This document shows, piece by piece, positions 62,955 through 64,000 of a DNA stretch of 64,000 nt. Where the stretch lies: contig NZ_JAPEQG010000001.1 in assembly GCF_026339735.1 (NCBI RefSeq), positions 3,844,001 to 3,908,000 on the forward strand, read 5' to 3'. A program made the position numbers and the translations under genes. The DNA is from Streptomyces sp. NBC_01669. GTDB lineage: Bacteria; Actinomycetota; Actinomycetes; Streptomycetales; Streptomycetaceae. The notes below the pieces were generated by a model. That model saw only the letters and a program-made list of their open reading frames with translations, was not told where the DNA came from and ran no database searches. Numbering within the stretch: the stretch's first letter is position 1; each line of letters opens with the position of its first letter.

Positions 62955-64000
62955 ATGTTCCTTGCTCACACGGCGAACAGCCGCCGCTGGGCCCTCGTCA
63001 CGGGCGCCGTTGTCACCGCGGGCGCTCTGCTGACGGGCTGTTCCGGCGGCGACACCTCGTCGTCCGCCTCCGGCTCGTCGGACACCATCAACTACGCGCT
63101 GCCGGCCAACTTCACGCCGAACTGGATCCTCCCGATCGGCACCGCCGCGCACCTGAACACCAACAACTCCTCCATATCCCAGTCCCTCTGGGAGCCGCTG
63201 ATCGCGTACGACGGCTCCACCGGCAAGGTCGGCTGGAACAAGGACAACTCGCTGGCCACCGCAGCCGACTTCGCCAAGGACAGCAAGAGCGTCACGATCA
63301 CGCTCGGCGAGCGGCACTGGAGCGACGGCAAGCAGATCACCTCCCGCGACGTGGAGTTCTGGTTCAACCTGGTCAAGGCCAACAAGGCCGACTGGGCCAG
63401 CTACAGCCCGGGTAAGGCGCCGGACAACTGGACGTCGCTGAAGATCGTCGACGACACGCACTTCACCATCACTTTCGACCAGGCGTACAACCAGCAGTGG
63501 ATGCTCGCCAACGAGTTGAGCATGATCCGCCCGATGCCGCAGCACGTCTGGGACAAGACCAGCGACTCGGGCACCGTGTCGGACCTCGACCGCACCACCG
63601 CGGGCGCCAAGAAGGTCTGGACGTACCTGAACGGCGTCGCCAAGAAGATCTCCGGCTACGCCACCGACCCGCTCTGGAAGACGGTCAGCGGCCCCTACAC
63701 CATCAAGTCGTTCTCCACAGCCGGCAAGGTCGAGCTGACCGCCAACGCCAAGTACGACGGCGGCGGCAAGGCCAACATCAAGAACGTGAACCTGCTGCCG
63801 TTCACCACCACGGACGCCGAGAAGAACGCGCTCCGGGCAGGCACGGTCGACTACGGCTACATCAACGCCACCGACCTCAGCCAGGAATCGTCCTTCGCTT
63901 CCAAGGGCTACACGGTGAAGCCGTGGTCCGGCTGGGCCATCACCTACATGCCCTACAACTTCAACAACCCCGCCATGGGCGCGGTCTTCAAGCAGCTCTA
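62955..64000 (+). CDS. Peptide ABC transporter substrate-binding lipoprotein (3' end beyond window)
   Basis: Family 5 (DppA/OppA-type) solute-binding protein, at least 348 residues visible. It is a lipoprotein with lipobox LLTGC (Cys29). Typical motifs: NYALPANFTPNWILPIGTAAHLNTNN, SLWEPLIAYDGSTGKVGWN and VTITLGERHWSDGKQITSRDVEFWFNLVK. GAGGAGA lies five bases before ATG 62955. It is divergent from the ROK regulator, which probably controls it; permease and ATPase genes would be expected to the right. Confidence 0.93.
   Translation, partial: MFLAHTANSRRWALVTGAVVTAGALLTGCSGGDTSSSASGSSDTINYALPANFTPNWILPIGTAAHLNTNNSSISQSLWEPLIAYDGSTGKVGWNKDNSLATAADFAKDSKSVTITLGERHWSDGKQITSRDVEFWFNLVKANKADWASYSPGKAPDNWTSLKIVDDTHFTITFDQAYNQQWMLANELSMIRPMPQHVWDKTSDSGTVSDLDRTTAGAKKVWTYLNGVAKKISGYATDPLWKTVSGPYTIKSFSTAGKVELTANAKYDGGGKANIKNVNLLPFTTTDAEKNALRAGTVDYGYINATDLSQESSFASKGYTVKPWSGWAITYMPYNFNNPAMGAVFKQL

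Overview
The window is high-GC actinobacterial chromosome and reads as a Streptomyces core region. The developmental regulators BldM and WhiD lie side by side. The array of transmembrane Ser/Thr kinases, the CIRCE-controlled groES-groEL pair and the gene order all agree with what I remember of the S. coelicolor SCO474x-SCO478x region. The order guaA / choD-like oxidase / guaB3-guaB / sigD / WhiB-like / groES-groEL / tsaB-rimI-tsaD / tsaE / alr / nnr / acpS / glmS also resembles the Mycobacterium tuberculosis Rv3396c-Rv3436c region, so much of the window is old, vertically inherited backbone. I had no search tools; both comparisons are from memory.

Layout: 1-0.45 kb, start of guaA. 0.65-1.1 kb, a short aromatic-rich leader peptide and hairpin ahead of chorismate mutase. 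1.1-1.9 kb, a gene-free stretch with strong hairpins and a perfect palindrome. 1.9-2.9 kb, a sortase-anchored surface protein. 3.0-6.5 kb, a GMC oxidoreductase and succinate-semialdehyde dehydrogenase. 6.7-15.0 kb, four tandem membrane Ser/Thr kinases, one a pseudokinase. 15.1-20.2 kb, a serine hydrolase, glpD, a nucleotide-sugar dehydrogenase and a small membrane protein. 20.2-25.3 kb, guaB3, guaB, sigD, bldM and divergent whiD. 25.4-28.1 kb, a LysR regulator, a MOSC protein and an SDR. 28.1-35.2 kb, a sugar-utilisation locus (beta-helix protein, DeoR/LacI-type regulator, ABC importer, hydroxyacid dehydrogenase) joined by a shared TGATCGAA operator. 35.2-43.7 kb, a SnoaL-like fusion, groEL/groES, a truncated lipoprotein, a methyltransferase, membrane proteins, an aldo/keto reductase and a phosphotransferase. 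43.8-46.5 kb, a small acidic protein and an ECF42-type sigma/DGPF/VOC module. 46.5-47.6 kb, a decayed LCP-family gene. 47.7-50.2 kb, the t6A operon. 50.3-58.8 kb, a YkuD-like pseudoenzyme, an iron-box small protein, tsaE, a hydrolase, alr, DUF488, nnr, acpS and glmS. 59.1-64 kb, cutC, an M81 peptidase, a ROK repressor and a divergent peptide-ABC binding lipoprotein cut by the window end.

How the parts fit: most genes serve nucleotide (guaA, guaB), cell-wall precursor (alr, glmS), tRNA t6A (tsaB, tsaD, tsaE), protein-folding and developmental functions. Two catabolic loci, 28-35 kb and 59-64 kb, are the accessory parts. Regulatory sequence is unusually readable here. I can point to a probable Phe/Tyr attenuator, a BldN-type promoter before bldM, an ECF42-type promoter before the DGPF gene, two CIRCE operators, an iron box, a CRP-like palindrome and two local operator families. 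I saw no rRNA, tRNA, CRISPR array, intact insertion sequence or prophage.
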